Source of the DNA: Nelumbo lutea | Taxonomy: Eukaryota > Streptophyta > Magnoliopsida > Proteales > Nelumbonaceae | Reading direction: 5' to 3' | NCBI GenBank assembly: GCA_022828595.1 | Contig: JAKGHH010000004.1 | Location: forward strand, 23,878,372-23,942,371 | Length of the DNA stretch: 64,000 bases | Part shown: positions 1-10,352 of the stretch, piece by piece | Position numbering within the stretch: position 1 is the stretch's first letter | How the letters are laid out: each line of letters begins with the position of its first letter | Program-made: the position numbers and the translations under genes | The notes under the pieces: model-generated | Database searches by the model: none | What the model was told of the DNA's origin: nothing | What the model saw: the letters and a program-made list of their open reading frames with translations, nothing else

Positions 1-560
1 TTGATCAGCGGTCTTCGTCCCTGGGAGACAGATATTGGGCAGTGTTCTAGTGGCAAATGAGTTAATTGACTCAAGGAAGAGGAAGAAACAGAAGGCATTC
101 TTTGTATAATTGACCTTGAAAAGGTGTATGGTCATGTCAATTGGAGATGCCTAGACGTTGTTGTTGTGTTAGAGAAGATGAACTTTGGGAAAAAATTGAG
201 AAATTGGGTAAAACTTTGTGTCTCCTCTCCATAGTTCTCTGTTCTCATTAATGGGCAGTTCACTGGTTTCTGCAAGTGTTCAAGGGGCATACACCAAGGT
301 GACCCCCTCTCCCTTCTTCTGTTTATCTGTTTGATGGAGGTGCTTATCCAATTTATAAAGAGAATTAGATCTGGTGGCCAATGGGAAGGTTTTGAAATTC
401 CCCTAGATGGTGAGGTGTGCCAATCTTACAGTTTTCTGATGACACATTGTTTTTCTTGGATGGTTCTGCTCAGTTGGAGTCTCTTTTGGGGTTGTACACA
501 TATTGCCAAATCATAATCGAGCCATTTACCAATTTCTTTTCCTATTTTGATTAGTAGTGT
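1..560 (+). pseudogene. LINE (non-LTR retrotransposon) reverse transcriptase fragment, degraded
   Basis: Read in shifting frames, this stretch matches the core of a plant LINE reverse transcriptase. It shows an ILGSVLVANELIDS-like segment near base 30, a DLEKVYGHVNW block near 110-145, an RGIHQGDPLS block near 285-310 and an FSDD box (432-443) in place of the catalytic Y/FADD. There is an in-frame stop around 108, at least two frameshifts, and the element is cut by the left edge of the window. It is a dead relic, with no ORF longer than about 60 codons left. The order of RT blocks makes the family call firm; the clade is not resolved. Confidence 0.85.
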
Positions 561-922
561 TTCTTGCAGGATCTATCGTACAGATTTATTTCCTACCTTT
601 GCTCAATTTTCCTCTGGTTCAAGCACTACCAGGTTCACTACCCCCCCCCCCAATGGAACGTTTCTGCTTCCTTTAAGTGACAATTTTGCATTATAAATTT
701 ATGTCTTTTATTTTTTCACAGTTCTATTCTAATAATTTCACTAACCTGAGTTCAGCATCCATTCTGCCAATGGAACATTTTCTTACCAGATTTACAGGTT
801 ACATACCCCCTCCCCCTAACAAAAGAAAAAAAAGACCTTTACAAGACCACAAATCATCTACCTTAAACCCTCAAAATCAATTTTGGTGCTTTTATTTAAA
901 TCTTGTACTTTCATTGTTATAG

Positions 923-1315
923 GTTTCTGGTGGGAGGTGTAAACAAATATAGAGGCAAGTTCATTTTTTGTGGTAGTGCTCAACATGTAAGGACTCAAAT
1001 CCATGTGATCTTCTTTTGATTTTCTTTCAATATTTCCCAGATTTATTGCAAATGCTTGGGTGTCTTGACTCAAATTGAGTTTATACCTACTCTACCCAAA
1101 CCCACTGTTTCAATTTTGATGTTTATATTTCATCTTATGTTTTCATTGTCTACAGATTTCTGGTGGGAAGGGTGAACAAACATAAACCCAAGTCCAATTT
1201 CTTGAGGTATTGCTCAGCAGGTAAGGACTAAAATCCATGTTTTACTTGATTGATTTTCTTTCAGATTTTGCTACATTTACTGCAAGTGCCCGAGTGTCCT
1301 TGCTCAAATCTATTT
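923..1315 (+). repeat. two diverged tandem copies of an exon-like unit (period about 235 bp)
   Basis: The segments 923-1083 and 1157-1315 align with each other. Each starts after a pyrimidine tract ending in AG, contains about 65 bases opening with T-TTCTGGTGGGA, and is followed by TAAGGAC (GTAAGGAC in copy 2) and later a TTTCTTTC tract. In one frame both copies are open through the unit and encode similar peptides starting FLVG. The pattern is that of a duplicated internal exon with its splice signals, although no neighbouring exon or protein family is recognised. It could equally be an old noncoding tandem duplication. Confidence 0.45.
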
Positions 1316-1936
1316 TGGATACACTCATATTGTAAATTAAGTATTACAATGTTGAATGCTTCTGGGTTATATTTCTAGTATATGATTGCTGTCATTTTAT
1401 CAATATAATTTTATGGATTTCCATTGGATATGGCTTTTGAAGTCTACAGGGTTTTACTGAATCTGTTTTTTCTTTCCTAATATCTTCAGTCATTTTGCAC
1501 CCATCACCTTATGTTTTATCTTAAAAAGAAGGTAACCTACTACCCTGGATGATAGACCATGAATACTGTTACAAATGTCATTTTGAAAATGTACATTGGG
1601 CATAATGAAAAAGATAGTTTTGCCCATTTCCCTTGTGATAATAAATCAATCATTTCTTCAGTCTCTATCTCTCATGAGAATGGCTGACCAAGTAATATTG
1701 CAAATCAAAATGAGCGTGTGTAAGAGGATGAATGTATGATGCTGCGCAAAATATAGGAAGATGGCTCCAAAGCATGTAAAGAAAACTACTCAAGCCCTCC
1801 TAATCTTGGTTGAATTAGCGTGTCTGAAATTGGGTTATATATATATAGTGACCCAACCACTAAGGCATGCTTCTTAAAGATTGGCATCTCTTAGTAATAC
1901 CTTTTGACCATTTATGCTGACTTAAAAGAATTCAAC

Positions 1937-2197
1937 TGTTTAGAACTCGGTCTTGTGCACTGGGGAGACCTTTCCTGTATATCGTATTCCTGAGATTGTT
2001 ACTCCAACGAGACCGCCTTGGTATGGTGTTCATGAGACCGTTACTCTGCAAGCTCCTCCTTCGTCAGATCCCACTCTGTCATGGGAGATCATGTTTTGTG
2101 ATCCTGTGAACTCCACCATAAAGTCCTTTGCAGACTCATTTTCTTGTAGAACCAAGGTTCCTGCAAGGCCTTTGTCTCGTAATATCGCTATCACTTG
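1937..2197 (-). other. possible coding relic, family not recognised
   Basis: On the minus strand one frame is open for about 85 codons except for a single TGA. It reads through segments such as VIAILRDKGLAGTLVL and KDFMVEFTGSQNMISHD. Base composition is less AT-rich than the flanks. I do not recognise a family. An 81-codon plus-strand ORF over the same bases is the competing reading and looks less protein-like. It may be an exon or a fragment carried by a transposon. Confidence 0.25.
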
Positions 2198-2887
2198 ATG
2201 CTCTCAGTCAATGCCTCACTTCCAATCCACAATAGTATATCCACCCTCTCACAGTTTGATCTTTTGTTGTCTTTACCAAAAGACACGTATTGGTAACCTT
2301 GTTTATTTTTGGCAAGATAGGAAAAAATTCATAGACAGTGTATAAGATAATTTTGATTAAAAACACTTGTTTTAAACTTACCTTAATTTTTAAAGTTTAT
2401 TTATTTTTTTGCTACCATGGTACCCAAACACCCCCACATGGATTAGGATTTCGGATTATACTGTCAGGGCTATATTGGAAGACAATGCCACTCTAATGAA
2501 GTTGGATAAAATACATGTCATGCTAGCCATGACAATTAAAAAAAGCATGTGCCCTCTAAGAACATTGTAATACTTATACCCATGAGATGAATAAACACCA
2601 GCATATAGGAAAAGAAAAAAATATTATAATGGTTAAAGTTGTAATAAACATCTGCAAATGCATGGTGCATTATAGGAAGGCTACATGTTCTACATGCTTA
2701 ACAGTTACAGGATATGTACACAATGAGAGATTCATAAGACCACTAAGTAATGGAGATCTTTGTAAAGAAACTTCATATTATTAAACACTTGAACTACTAC
2801 TGCATTGTCAACAGGAAACAGGCTATCTGTTGAAGTGATCTTTTGATATGGAATGTCTCTGAAATGTTATTTTGTTTAATTATAGCC

Positions 2888-2935
2888 AAGAGGTATTTCA
2901 AATTTTTTTTTTTGATAAATAAGAGGTATTTCAAA
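2888..2935 (-). mobile_element. 18-bp retroposition scar with 15-bp target duplication
   Basis: The 15-mer AAGAGGTATTTCAAA occurs at 2888-2902 and again at 2921-2935. The 18 bases between are eleven T followed by GATAAAT. Read on the minus strand this is ATTTATC followed by an A-tail, which is what an extremely 5'-truncated LINE or SINE insertion leaves behind. The perfect 15-bp direct repeat makes chance unlikely. Confidence 0.7.
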
Positions 2936-3202
2936 ATTATGCACAATTGAAGTAATAATCATCATCCACTGTTTATTTCATTTTAAAATATCTAAACAAA
3001 ATCAGTATGCACTGTTTATTCACATAAATACAGGTTGCATCAAGACTGCTTAATCTTGACTAGACATAGAAATCCTGAAAACATACAGTTGAGTCATGCA
3101 CAACTAGCACCTTCAAAGTTCTAAACACCATGCTTTGACTATCAAAAGAATGAAATAATTCAGAAATAAGGATCAAACCCTCAACTAGTGTAGTTACTTT
3201 TG

Positions 3203-3425
3203 TTTTTTTTTTTTTTTTTTTTTTTTTTTGTGGCGGGGGGGGAAGTAGACTGCACTCCACCTCAGAATTCTGAATTCCATTGCATACCTACAACAATTCA
3301 AAATTTCAAACACCTCCACCCTAAACACCAATACCCGCCCATGTATTGGCATCAATTTCGAGCTGGCACCTACCACAACTTTACAGTGGAGTGAAGGATT
3401 CTGGGGTTGGACTGAACAGTAAAAA
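3203..3425. repeat. poly(T) followed by a SINE-like dispersed repeat
   Basis: A run of about 27 T and a G-run lead into sequence that recurs, diverged, near 53.97-54.22 kb and 55.85-55.97 kb. Shared blocks include a TCAATTTCGAGCTGGCACCTACC-like segment (compare 55890-55915), an AATTCTGA block and a final GACTGAACAGT/GAACGGTCAT block. The poly(T) suggests a retroposon read on the minus strand. The exact family is unknown. Confidence 0.4.
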
Positions 3426-3469
3426 CCCCTTTTTTTCTTCCTCTTCTTTTTCTCTTGGTGGAGGAGGTT

Positions 3470-4228
3470 AGAAGAAGAAACTACCTAAACTCTAAACAGC
3501 ACTAATAATATTAACATAAATAATAATTTATATTAATAAATGTAATTAACAGCCTTTCAATTAATTAATTGATTACATAGAGCTAATTAATTATACTTAA
3601 ATTATAAATGACCGAATTTAATACAAATTATTACGATAATTAATTATAGTAAAATTATTATTTAATTCATTACAGTTAAATTATTACTGTTAATAATTAG
3701 TTATTTATTTAATTATATAATAAATGACTGAATAATTACTGCTAATTACTTTAAATACATAAATGACTTTAAATCTTTGTTAATTTAGTATAAATGCTGT
3801 TAAACTAATATATATTATAAATTGCTATAAATTGATAATTTTTTTAATTACAATATGGTCAATTAACACTGATTATTATAAAGTAAGATAATAGTTATTA
3901 TAATTAAATTATTGTAACTTTTAAAAAATCATTTAATAGTAATTCTATAAATAAATTACTAATTTCTTTTGGTATAAATTACTATTAAATTACTGTAAAT
4001 GTTGCTGTTAAATTAATTTAAATGCTATAAAATTATAAATGGCATATAAATTAATATAAATGATGTTAAATTACTATAAATTGATAATTTTTTCAATTAC
4101 TTAGATGGTGTTCCCCTCCCAAATTTTCTCCAAAACTATCTTTCCCACCTAAAATTCCTCCTAAAACACCTCTTAATCTATATTACATGCCCAATAAACC
4201 GTCTAAAAACCAAAAACGTGGTTAAGAC
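3470..4228. other. very AT-rich spacer with degenerate internal repetition
   Basis: Extremely AT-rich. Short phrases around TAAATTGATAATTTTTT recur (for example 3827-3845 and 4077-4094), giving a degenerate satellite-like texture. No gene was found. Confidence 0.5.
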
Positions 4229-4614
4229 TATGTTTGGTTCCGTGGGCGTTTATTGAAAAAGCGCCACCACATCAGCGCCACATAGGCATTGGTGTTTATT
4301 GTGCATGAAACCACTGTTTGGTTTCAATTTTTATCAAATAAACATTAAAAAACATAAACGCTTGGATGTATGTGCATGAGGCATTTGGGAAACGTCAAAT
4401 CCTTGATTCCCCCAATGCACCAGCATTTCTTGAAATGAAATGCTTATGCGGCATACTTTATGGGGTGTTAATCTGAGGTGAAAAGTATGAATTGTTTAAA
4501 GTTATGCTCAACCAAATAGAAAAAGTAAGAAACGATGTTTAAAGTAAAGTTTTCCAAATAAATGTTTAAAGCAATAAATACCCCAAGATAAACACCCACG
4601 GAACCAAACACATA
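4229..4614. mobile_element. hAT-like MITE, copy 1
   Basis: The left end reads TATGTTTGGTTCCGTGGGCG and the right end is its inverted counterpart (AACACCCACGGAACCAAACA at 4591-4610). The interior repeats the phrase GTGTTTATT and contains two further TGTTTGGTT blocks. A related copy lies at 9291-9973. No coding capacity. A TGTTTGGTT-type terminus is common in non-autonomous hAT-like plant elements; no clear 8-bp target duplication was found. Confidence 0.6.
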
Positions 4615-5285
4615 ATAAATTAATTAGTTAAATTAATATGGGCAGTTAAATTAATTTGTGAAATATTTTTAATATTTTCAATAATTACTGATATTATTGA
4701 ATATTATTCAATAAGTATCAACACCTAAACTATAATTTTTCGTAATTTTGGTAAATTGAAAATTTTAATTACTAAAAATTACTTGCTGAAAATTATTGAT
4801 TTTGGTAGTTTAATTTCAGAAAATTTTGAAAATTAATTATTGAAATCAATAATTACTAAAATTAATATTTAATTAACATTATTAATAAATACAAATTTAA
4901 TAATTAAAAATTATTGGTAATGTTTCATTGGAAAATTTATTTCAATAAATATAATATTATATTTTTACATTTTCAGTCATTTTTTAGCAATGAGTTAGTT
5001 ATAGATATTTTCAGTAATTTTGGCCAATTTATTAATATTTAATTATATTATTAGATAATAATTAAAATTTTCAGTGGAAAATTAACTTCAATAAATATAA
5101 TGTTTTTTTATGTTGTCAGTAATTTTAATATCTACTATAAATTTTTAGCAATAATTAGTGACTTTGGTAATTTAATTACTAAAAATTACTGATTTTGATA
5201 ATTTAATTTAATGAAAGTTAAATTATAAAACTTCCAATTATCCAAATAAATAATTGGAAAATTTTAATTACCATAATTATTGGAA
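4615..5285. other. AT-rich spacer, no gene seen
   Basis: Repetitive AATTACTGAAAATT-like phrases and many AATTAATT words. No ORF of note. Confidence 0.5.
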
Positions 5286-5289
5286 CTAT

Positions 5290-5770
5290 ATTTATGGGTT
5301 TAAGGGGGTGTTATGGGTTTGGGGGATGACTCCCCAGGTAGGAACGGAAATGGATGGATTTAGAGCGGGGATAATACTCCCTGTCTCGATCCCTAGTTTT
5401 AAATTAATCCTTGTCTCTGACCCCAATCCCCATTGGGAAAATTTTAGCCTACATTCCTGGTCCTCGATGGAGATTGGTTCCCCATTGGGGACCTGAATCC
5501 CCAAAATTTTTAATTAAATGTTTGTTTTCAGAAAGATATTTACTTAAAATAAAGGAAAAATTAAAATGCAAATAATATTTTAAATATATAATTGGGGTCG
5601 GGCGGGGTGTTGACTTCACTCCCCGTCCCCAATCGAGTATTCCTATTAATCCTATCCCCACCTTGTCCCTACTAAGGTAGTCTCCATCCCCACCGCCGCT
5701 TGGTCGAGGAGGCTAGGCACTCGATGAGGATGGGGAAAATTGCCATCCCTACCCCCAAGTTGTGTAGCCC
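5290..5770. repeat. miniature dispersed repeat rich in GGGGATGGGGA/CCCCATCCCC words
   Basis: Both halves are built from inverted variants of CCCCAATCCCCATTGGGG-type words with an AT-rich centre (5500-5590). Related wording recurs at 17655-17880. It is probably a non-autonomous TIR element; ORFs over it are by-products of the low complexity. Confidence 0.45.
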
Positions 5771-6164
5771 CATAGAACAATAAGTTTTAAGCCCAATAAG
5801 CCCTAACATGATAACATCTTTTTCCCGTGCACCACACGAGGGTCTGCTGGTGTATGTATAAGATTTTGTTTATTTTCTTATAATTTTTATCATATTTTAT
5901 GTTTGAAATGATAAATTTGATAAATGATCTATAAACAATATTATTTAAAATGTTTAATTTATTAACATATAAATAGTTTAGTATTTTTTGTCATTTTTAT
6001 CAAGGCTATGTTATCAAAATTTAAATGTTAAGTTATTATTTAAATAAATAAATATAGTTTTCAATATAGTTGGGTTTATTAGGTTAGACCCGGTTATTAA
6101 CTGGGACAGTTCTAGCCTATTGTTTTGTCCTAATTAATAATCGATTCAAAGACTAGGACCACCC

Positions 6165-6325
6165 TATCCTAGGGGTGATCATTTCAGCCTGCCTCGAAAA
6201 TTCTGGGCTTGGGCCTGGGTTTTGTGTTCAGGCCCGGCCTAGCCCAGCCCGCATATATTTAAACTTACACATTTTGTGTATAATGTATACATATGTATAC
6301 ATGTTATTTTACATTGTATTATATG

Positions 6326-6363
<38 letters not shown>

Positions 6364-6645
6364 CATGACGTATAATTTATATTATATGTAATATTTTATA
6401 TTATATAATGTATAAAATAAGTTTATATGCATGTTATGTCATTTAATATATAGATATGTAATATTTTATATATGAGTGGCATTGGCCCGGAATCAGGCCC
6501 GGCTCGACCCAAGCCCGTATAGACCTGGGCTAGGGCTTATGTTTTAGGCCCGGAACCCTGGGCCAGGCTTGGGCCTAAGCTATAGCCCTTATCATAAGTT
6601 CAAAGCCCAGCCCGGCCACAATCACCGTCTCCACCCAAATCCAAC
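6165..6645. mobile_element. miniature element with GGCCCGG-rich arms and a (TA)n centre
   Basis: The arms at 6180-6255 and 6480-6630 carry repeated GGCCCGG/GGGCTTGGGC words in inverted order. The centre is AT-rich, with a (TA) tract at 6328-6362 framed by ATGT and ACAT. The right arm is matched by 19290-19445. There is no coding capacity. Confidence 0.5.
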
Positions 6646-7000
6646 TTGTTGACAGCCCTAATTGTTTAAAAGGAATAAAAGGATAGACCAAACATCTTTT
6701 TAGGGAAAATTCCCGATATGTACCTTGTATTTAGGCTGAGTGCCAAAGTACTGACAATATAGTACCTACCTAATAACCCGGTGACTTCATGTGTCATTTA
6801 AGACTTTTGAAAATATCAAAATTACCCTTAGTATCTTCTTTCTCAAGAGAAGCAAACAGATGCTTCAAGCTCTAACAAACCTCCAAGCACCGGACAGAAG
6901 CATTTTCCACTGGGTTCTCTAATCCAACATGCACCAACCCGCCAAGAACATCCAGTTTCAGCGCGTTGGCAACGTCTGGAATGATTCGACGCTTGGCAAC

Positions 7001-7168
7001 GTTAACACCGTCTTTGGTTATGCCGCAGTTTGATTACAGGATTCCAGCCTTAGGTCTGGAAACGTGTAGCTCTGGTGCAGGCAACGTTAACACCGTCTTT
7101 GGTTATGCCACAGTTCGATTACAGGATTCCAGCCTTAGGTCTGGAAACGTGTAGCGTCGGTGCAGGCA
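7001..7168 (+). repeat. 84-bp tandem duplication
   Basis: Two nearly identical 84-bp units start at 7001 and 7085 with GTTAACACCGTCTTTGGTTA. They differ at only a few positions, such as GCCGCAGTTTG versus GCCACAGTTCG. Parts of the same unit, in direct and inverted order, recur at 7810-7868. The duplication lies just upstream of the captured asparaginase segment. Confidence 0.75.
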
Positions 7169-7612
7169 CGGTGGAGAACGCGTTGCAAATGAATGGACTC
7201 CCAATCAGCATATACGCACCCGAGACGGTGGGTTGTGCGGTGGTGGACGGGCAGGGGCGATGTGCAGCAGCCACTTCTATGGGGGTATCATGAACAAGTC
7301 CGGCCGCATCGGTGATTCCCCCTTGATAGGTGCAGGGACCTATGTCTGTGATATCTGCGCTGTGTCATGCACCGGAGAGGGCGAGGCCATTATACGTGCC
7401 ACTCTGGCCAGACATGTAGCGGCTGTGATGGAGTACAAAGGCCTGGAGTTCCAAGACGCGGTGGATTATGTGATCAAGAAAAGGCTGGACGAGGGAAAAG
7501 CGAGGATGATCGCAGTCTCCAGAAATGGGGAGGTGGCTTACGGGTTCAAGGTCAACACTACGGGAATGTTTAGGGGGTGTGCCACCGAGGATGGGTTTAT
7601 GGAAGTTGGTAT
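7163..7612 (+). pseudogene. isoaspartyl peptidase/L-asparaginase fragment (Ntn-hydrolase family), frameshifted
   Basis: The translation matches the plant isoaspartyl peptidase/L-asparaginase family (Asparaginase_2) from the end of the alpha subunit through most of the beta subunit. It shows the ETVGC self-cleavage site with the nucleophilic Thr at 7225-7227, then a [15 protein letters not shown] block, [20 protein letters not shown], and [14 protein letters not shown] near the end. A missing base in the G-run at 7281-7285 separates the cleavage-site part from the rest, and no N-terminal half is present. No introns are visible. It sits inside a TIR element, so capture by a transposon is the likely origin. 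It cannot make a functional enzyme as it stands. Confidence 0.85.
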
Positions 7613-8350
7613 TTTCTTCTTTTCTTCTTTTTGTTTTTTATTGGGAAGTTGGATGCAGACGAGTGTTAAAAATGTAAAACACTCCTTCCTACGTGTTCTT
7701 GATAGCCTACTCTATCATACCCCTCCGTGGCACCGTCTTTGCCCTCAAGCTACTTGTAATACTTTCCGCCCTATGTGATGATCTCTTGTAATACTTTCCT
7801 CCCTACGTTTCCAGACCTAAAGCAAGCATTTTCCACTGGAATGATCCGACACGCTTGGCAACGTTAACTGACCATCCAAGGAAGATGTCGGCGATGATGC
7901 ACAGTGGAGGCTGGCGTCTTGCTGGGTGATGGTGGAGACAAGGTTGTGGAAGGAAGGCTCAAGGGTTTGTGAGGCACAGAAGAGAAGTAGAGTTTGCTGG
8001 GCGATGATGCACAGTAGAGTTTTCTCCTGTTTTCGGAAGAGCAGAAGAAATTCCAGTGCAGTGCAGTATCCCAAAGAACAACAACAAAAAGGTAATGGTG
8101 TGTGAGAAGAACCAAGCAGAAGTGATTGAAATGGTTTCTCCGTCGAAGAGAAGAGGCGAGACGTAGGCAGCACTGCCGGTCTAGTTTTATCGGATGTTTG
8201 ATAAAGAAAATTAAATGACACTTGAAAGGCATTTTTATCTTTTTACATACCACTTAACAACTGGTAACACCAGGTACTAAATCATCATAAAATGAAAATT
8301 CAGATACTGATTGTCGCATTTTGAAGTTCAAATACTAACCCATCTTTTTA

Positions 8351-8577
8351 CAATATCTTTTTGTATGATAACGGTTAAAATTTGGGTACAATGTAAGTGT
8401 ATCCCATTTGAATCCTGCACGTTCAAAGTCCGAAGTGACACTACATGGGCTAAATGGGTTGGGCAGTGAAGTGATTGGGCTGCATGAGTCCAGTGTTGTT
8501 ACTCAAATCTCAAAATGGATCATTCAACGGAAAGACCCGATAAATTTGGGCCACGTATATTCTTTGAATTTCTCTTC
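8351..8577. other. short intergenic stretch
   Basis: No gene or clear repeat recognised, apart from the retroposition scar that follows it. Confidence 0.4.
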
Positions 8578-8615
8578 AAATATCAACATTTTTTTTTTGA
8601 AAATAAAATATCAAC
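8578..8615 (-). mobile_element. 18-bp retroposition scar with 10-bp target duplication
   Basis: AAATATCAAC is at 8578-8587 and 8606-8615. The intervening 18 bases are A, ten T, then GAAAATA. On the minus strand this is TATTTTC followed by an A-tail, again a nearly fully 5'-truncated retroposon. It is weaker than the 2888 case because the repeat is shorter and AT-rich. Confidence 0.5.
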
Positions 8616-8779
8616 GGTTCAAATATGGAGTGCATCCGAGTAAATCCTGTAGAGTGTAAAACCTTGCAGGGTGTTGTTACGTGTTATAAAGGGATTGCAA
8701 TCATCTCCACTCGTTAAGAAAAAAAATTTGATCCGTGTAGAGTTTGCTGCTCAAGCACTCTTCACATCAATCTCATAAT

Positions 8780-9068
8780 CAATGTTTTTGAATCGCCGTT
8801 GATTTTGACAATTGGACCATTTGGCCCATGAAGCATTTAGCCAATTGGTTCCGTTTTACCTCAAACCGACCTAGATAGTCGAATCATCCACCTCGACCTG
8901 TTCAATGGTTTTTTACCTTTTTCAATTTTAATTATTGTTTTTTATTTTGTATTTTTATTTTTTGTTAGAATGGACTGTCCATTCAAATCGAGTAGTTGAA
9001 CCATCAACCTAGAAACTAGTGGCCAAAACGACTTCGATTCCGGTTCTGGGTCGTTTTTTAAAACATTG
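8780..9068. mobile_element. MITE family C (GGTTTTTAAAACC termini), copy a
   Basis: It opens CAATGTTTTTGAATCG and closes with the inverted CGTTTTTTAAAACATTG. Internal wording (GACC/GGTT, an AT-rich centre with TTTTTATTTT) matches six other copies in the window: 18109, 49499, 56475, 57849 and 60531 are listed separately. Non-coding. Confidence 0.55.
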
Positions 9069-9290
9069 ATCATATACATTCCAATCACACATCAAGAACA
9101 TGTCCCATACTTGTGTGTTTTTATTCATGGGAGATGATCTCAGTATATGGTGGGATGTGTTGTGAGTGTGAAGTGCACTAATTGGTTATTGGATAAGGAC
9201 CTCTTGTTTTAGGGTTTGAAAGAATATCTATAGCGAAGTTTGTTTTAGCCAGTGGACACTATCTACAATCTTGGCTTTTGTGTTAGCTTT

Positions 9291-9973
9291 TATGTGTTTG
9301 GTTCTATGGGCGTTTATTGAAAAAATGCCGCCACATCAATGCCACATAGGCGTTGGTGTTTATTGCATATGAAACCATTGTTTGGTTTCACTGTTTATCA
9401 AATAAACACTAGAAAATTGAAATACTTTTATGTGCATAGAGCATTTGGAGAAACGTAGAATTCATGTTTCCCCCAATGCCTGGGCATTTCTTGAAATGGA
9501 ATGTTGATGTGGCAAATTTTATCTGAGGTGGAAAGCAACTTTATGGAGTGTTACTTGAAATGCCCATAAGACGTCCAACCAAATAGAAAAAGCAAAAAAC
9601 ATTTAGGCGGTGTTTTGTATGGCTTTCGTTTAGTTGATAAACAATGCTATGTCATTGTCAAATTAACATTTATTCCATCATATTGATTTATACACATAGG
9701 TATTGATTTATGTGCACACCAACTACTGGGGGATACTTCATTTTAATGCTTCCCCAACGATCGAGCGTTTATTTACCGTTTCACTGATGTCAGTAGCGTT
9801 TAATTGTTAATAAACGATTTATCAAGTAATTTTCTGATTTTGAAGACAGATCAAATATAAACATTTACTTAATAAACAAAAACCATACCAAACACATACT
9901 TAAATAGCATTTTTCAGATAAGCGTTTTTCTAAAAAAACACCTCTCAAGAAACTCCCACGAAACCAAGCATAA
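9291..9973. mobile_element. hAT-like MITE, copy 2, with a second MITE nested inside
   Basis: The left end (TATGTGTTTGGTTCTATGGG) and inverted right end (CCCACGAAACCAAGCATAAT region, 9954-9973) match the element at 4229-4614. Around 9605-9902 lies an inner unit with its own inverted ends (GTGTTTTGTATGG at left; CCATACCAAACACATACTT at right). The outer element therefore appears to have been hit by a related one. Confidence 0.5.
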
Positions 9974-10094
9974 TGTATTATAACTCGTGACACACTCCGA
10001 GTTTGGAAGTTCCCTAAATAATTCTTATCAAATAATTTTCGACCTTTTGGAACAGGAGGGTCCCGCTGGCTTATGGGAGACGGGAACTTTAGTT

Positions 10095-10215
10095 TTTTTT
10101 TTTTTTTTTTTGGATAACAAAAGAAGGGGAAAGAAAAATATCCCAGCTGATGGGAAGATTTTAATGCTTAGCTTCTCCTCCACCACACACTGGAGTGGAG
10201 TCAAAGAACACTGAA
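10095..10215 (-). repeat. poly(T) plus short retroposon-like segment upstream of LIR1
   Basis: Nineteen T at about 10091-10110 are followed by GGATAACAAAAG and GC-richer sequence. Read on the minus strand this is a short segment ending in an A-tail, so it may be a 5'-truncated LINE or SINE. No target duplication was found. It ends about 20 bp before the probable LIR1 promoter. Confidence 0.35.
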
Positions 10216-10236
10216 CCTTATCTAGTCAGAATTCAG

Positions 10237-10244
10237 AAATATCT
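10237..10244 (+). promoter_or_regulatory. evening-element-like motif (AAATATCT)
   Basis: AAATATCT lies about 40 bp upstream of the LIR1 TATA-like box. The full evening element is AAAATATCT, so this is a one-base-short version. Such motifs bind MYB-type clock regulators, which fits the light and circadian control known for LIR1 in other plants. A single 8-mer can occur by chance in AT-rich DNA. Confidence 0.4.
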
Positions 10245-10280
10245 TGCGGTCATATCTGTAATAACTCACAACTACCACGT

Positions 10281-10288
10281 TTATAAAC
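10281..10288 (+). promoter_or_regulatory. TATA-like box of LIR1
   Basis: TTATAAAC is preceded by ACCACGT (a CACGT core at 10276-10280) and lies about 65 bp before the ATG. That spacing fits a short leader of roughly 35-40 bases. Confidence 0.5.
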
Positions 10289-10352
10289 CGAATAATCTCA
10301 CTTCTCTCAGGTATACTGAGAATCTCATCATCAAATTATAGAAGCCATCAAA

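Larger units (their letters stand above)
561..2886. other. intergenic, no intact gene seen
   Basis: Mostly AT-rich single-copy-looking DNA. A C-run with a diverged second copy lies at 635-650 and 805-825. The interval also contains the duplicated exon-like units at 923-1315 and a possible coding relic at 1937-2197, listed separately. I found no convincing gene model. Confidence 0.5.
6701..8350. mobile_element. composite TIR element carrying an asparaginase gene fragment (Pack-MULE-like)
   Basis: The left arm from 6701 (TAGGGAAAATTCCCGATATG) resembles the inverted right terminus of the foldback element at 54667-55195 and the arm at 19030-19170. The right arm (8200-8350) matches 55000-55150 closely: both read ATGACACTTGAAAGG, then ATTTTTATCTTTT, then CACTTAACA. 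Between the arms lies GC-richer DNA with a piece of a host gene (7163-7612) and internal duplications. This is the architecture of a transposon that captured host sequence. The right end is diverged and no target duplication was found, so the boundaries are approximate. Confidence 0.5.

Noticed and set aside
2587..2784. 65-codon ORF
   Set aside because: AT-rich, no family, no splice or promoter context.
6328..6362. (TA)n tract as a cruciform regulatory element
   Set aside because: A simple TA repeat in the centre of a miniature element; no evidence of function.
7817..8253. 134- and 129-codon minus-strand ORFs
   Set aside because: Two competing frames, no family resemblance, and they overlap an element arm and duplicated transposon sequence.
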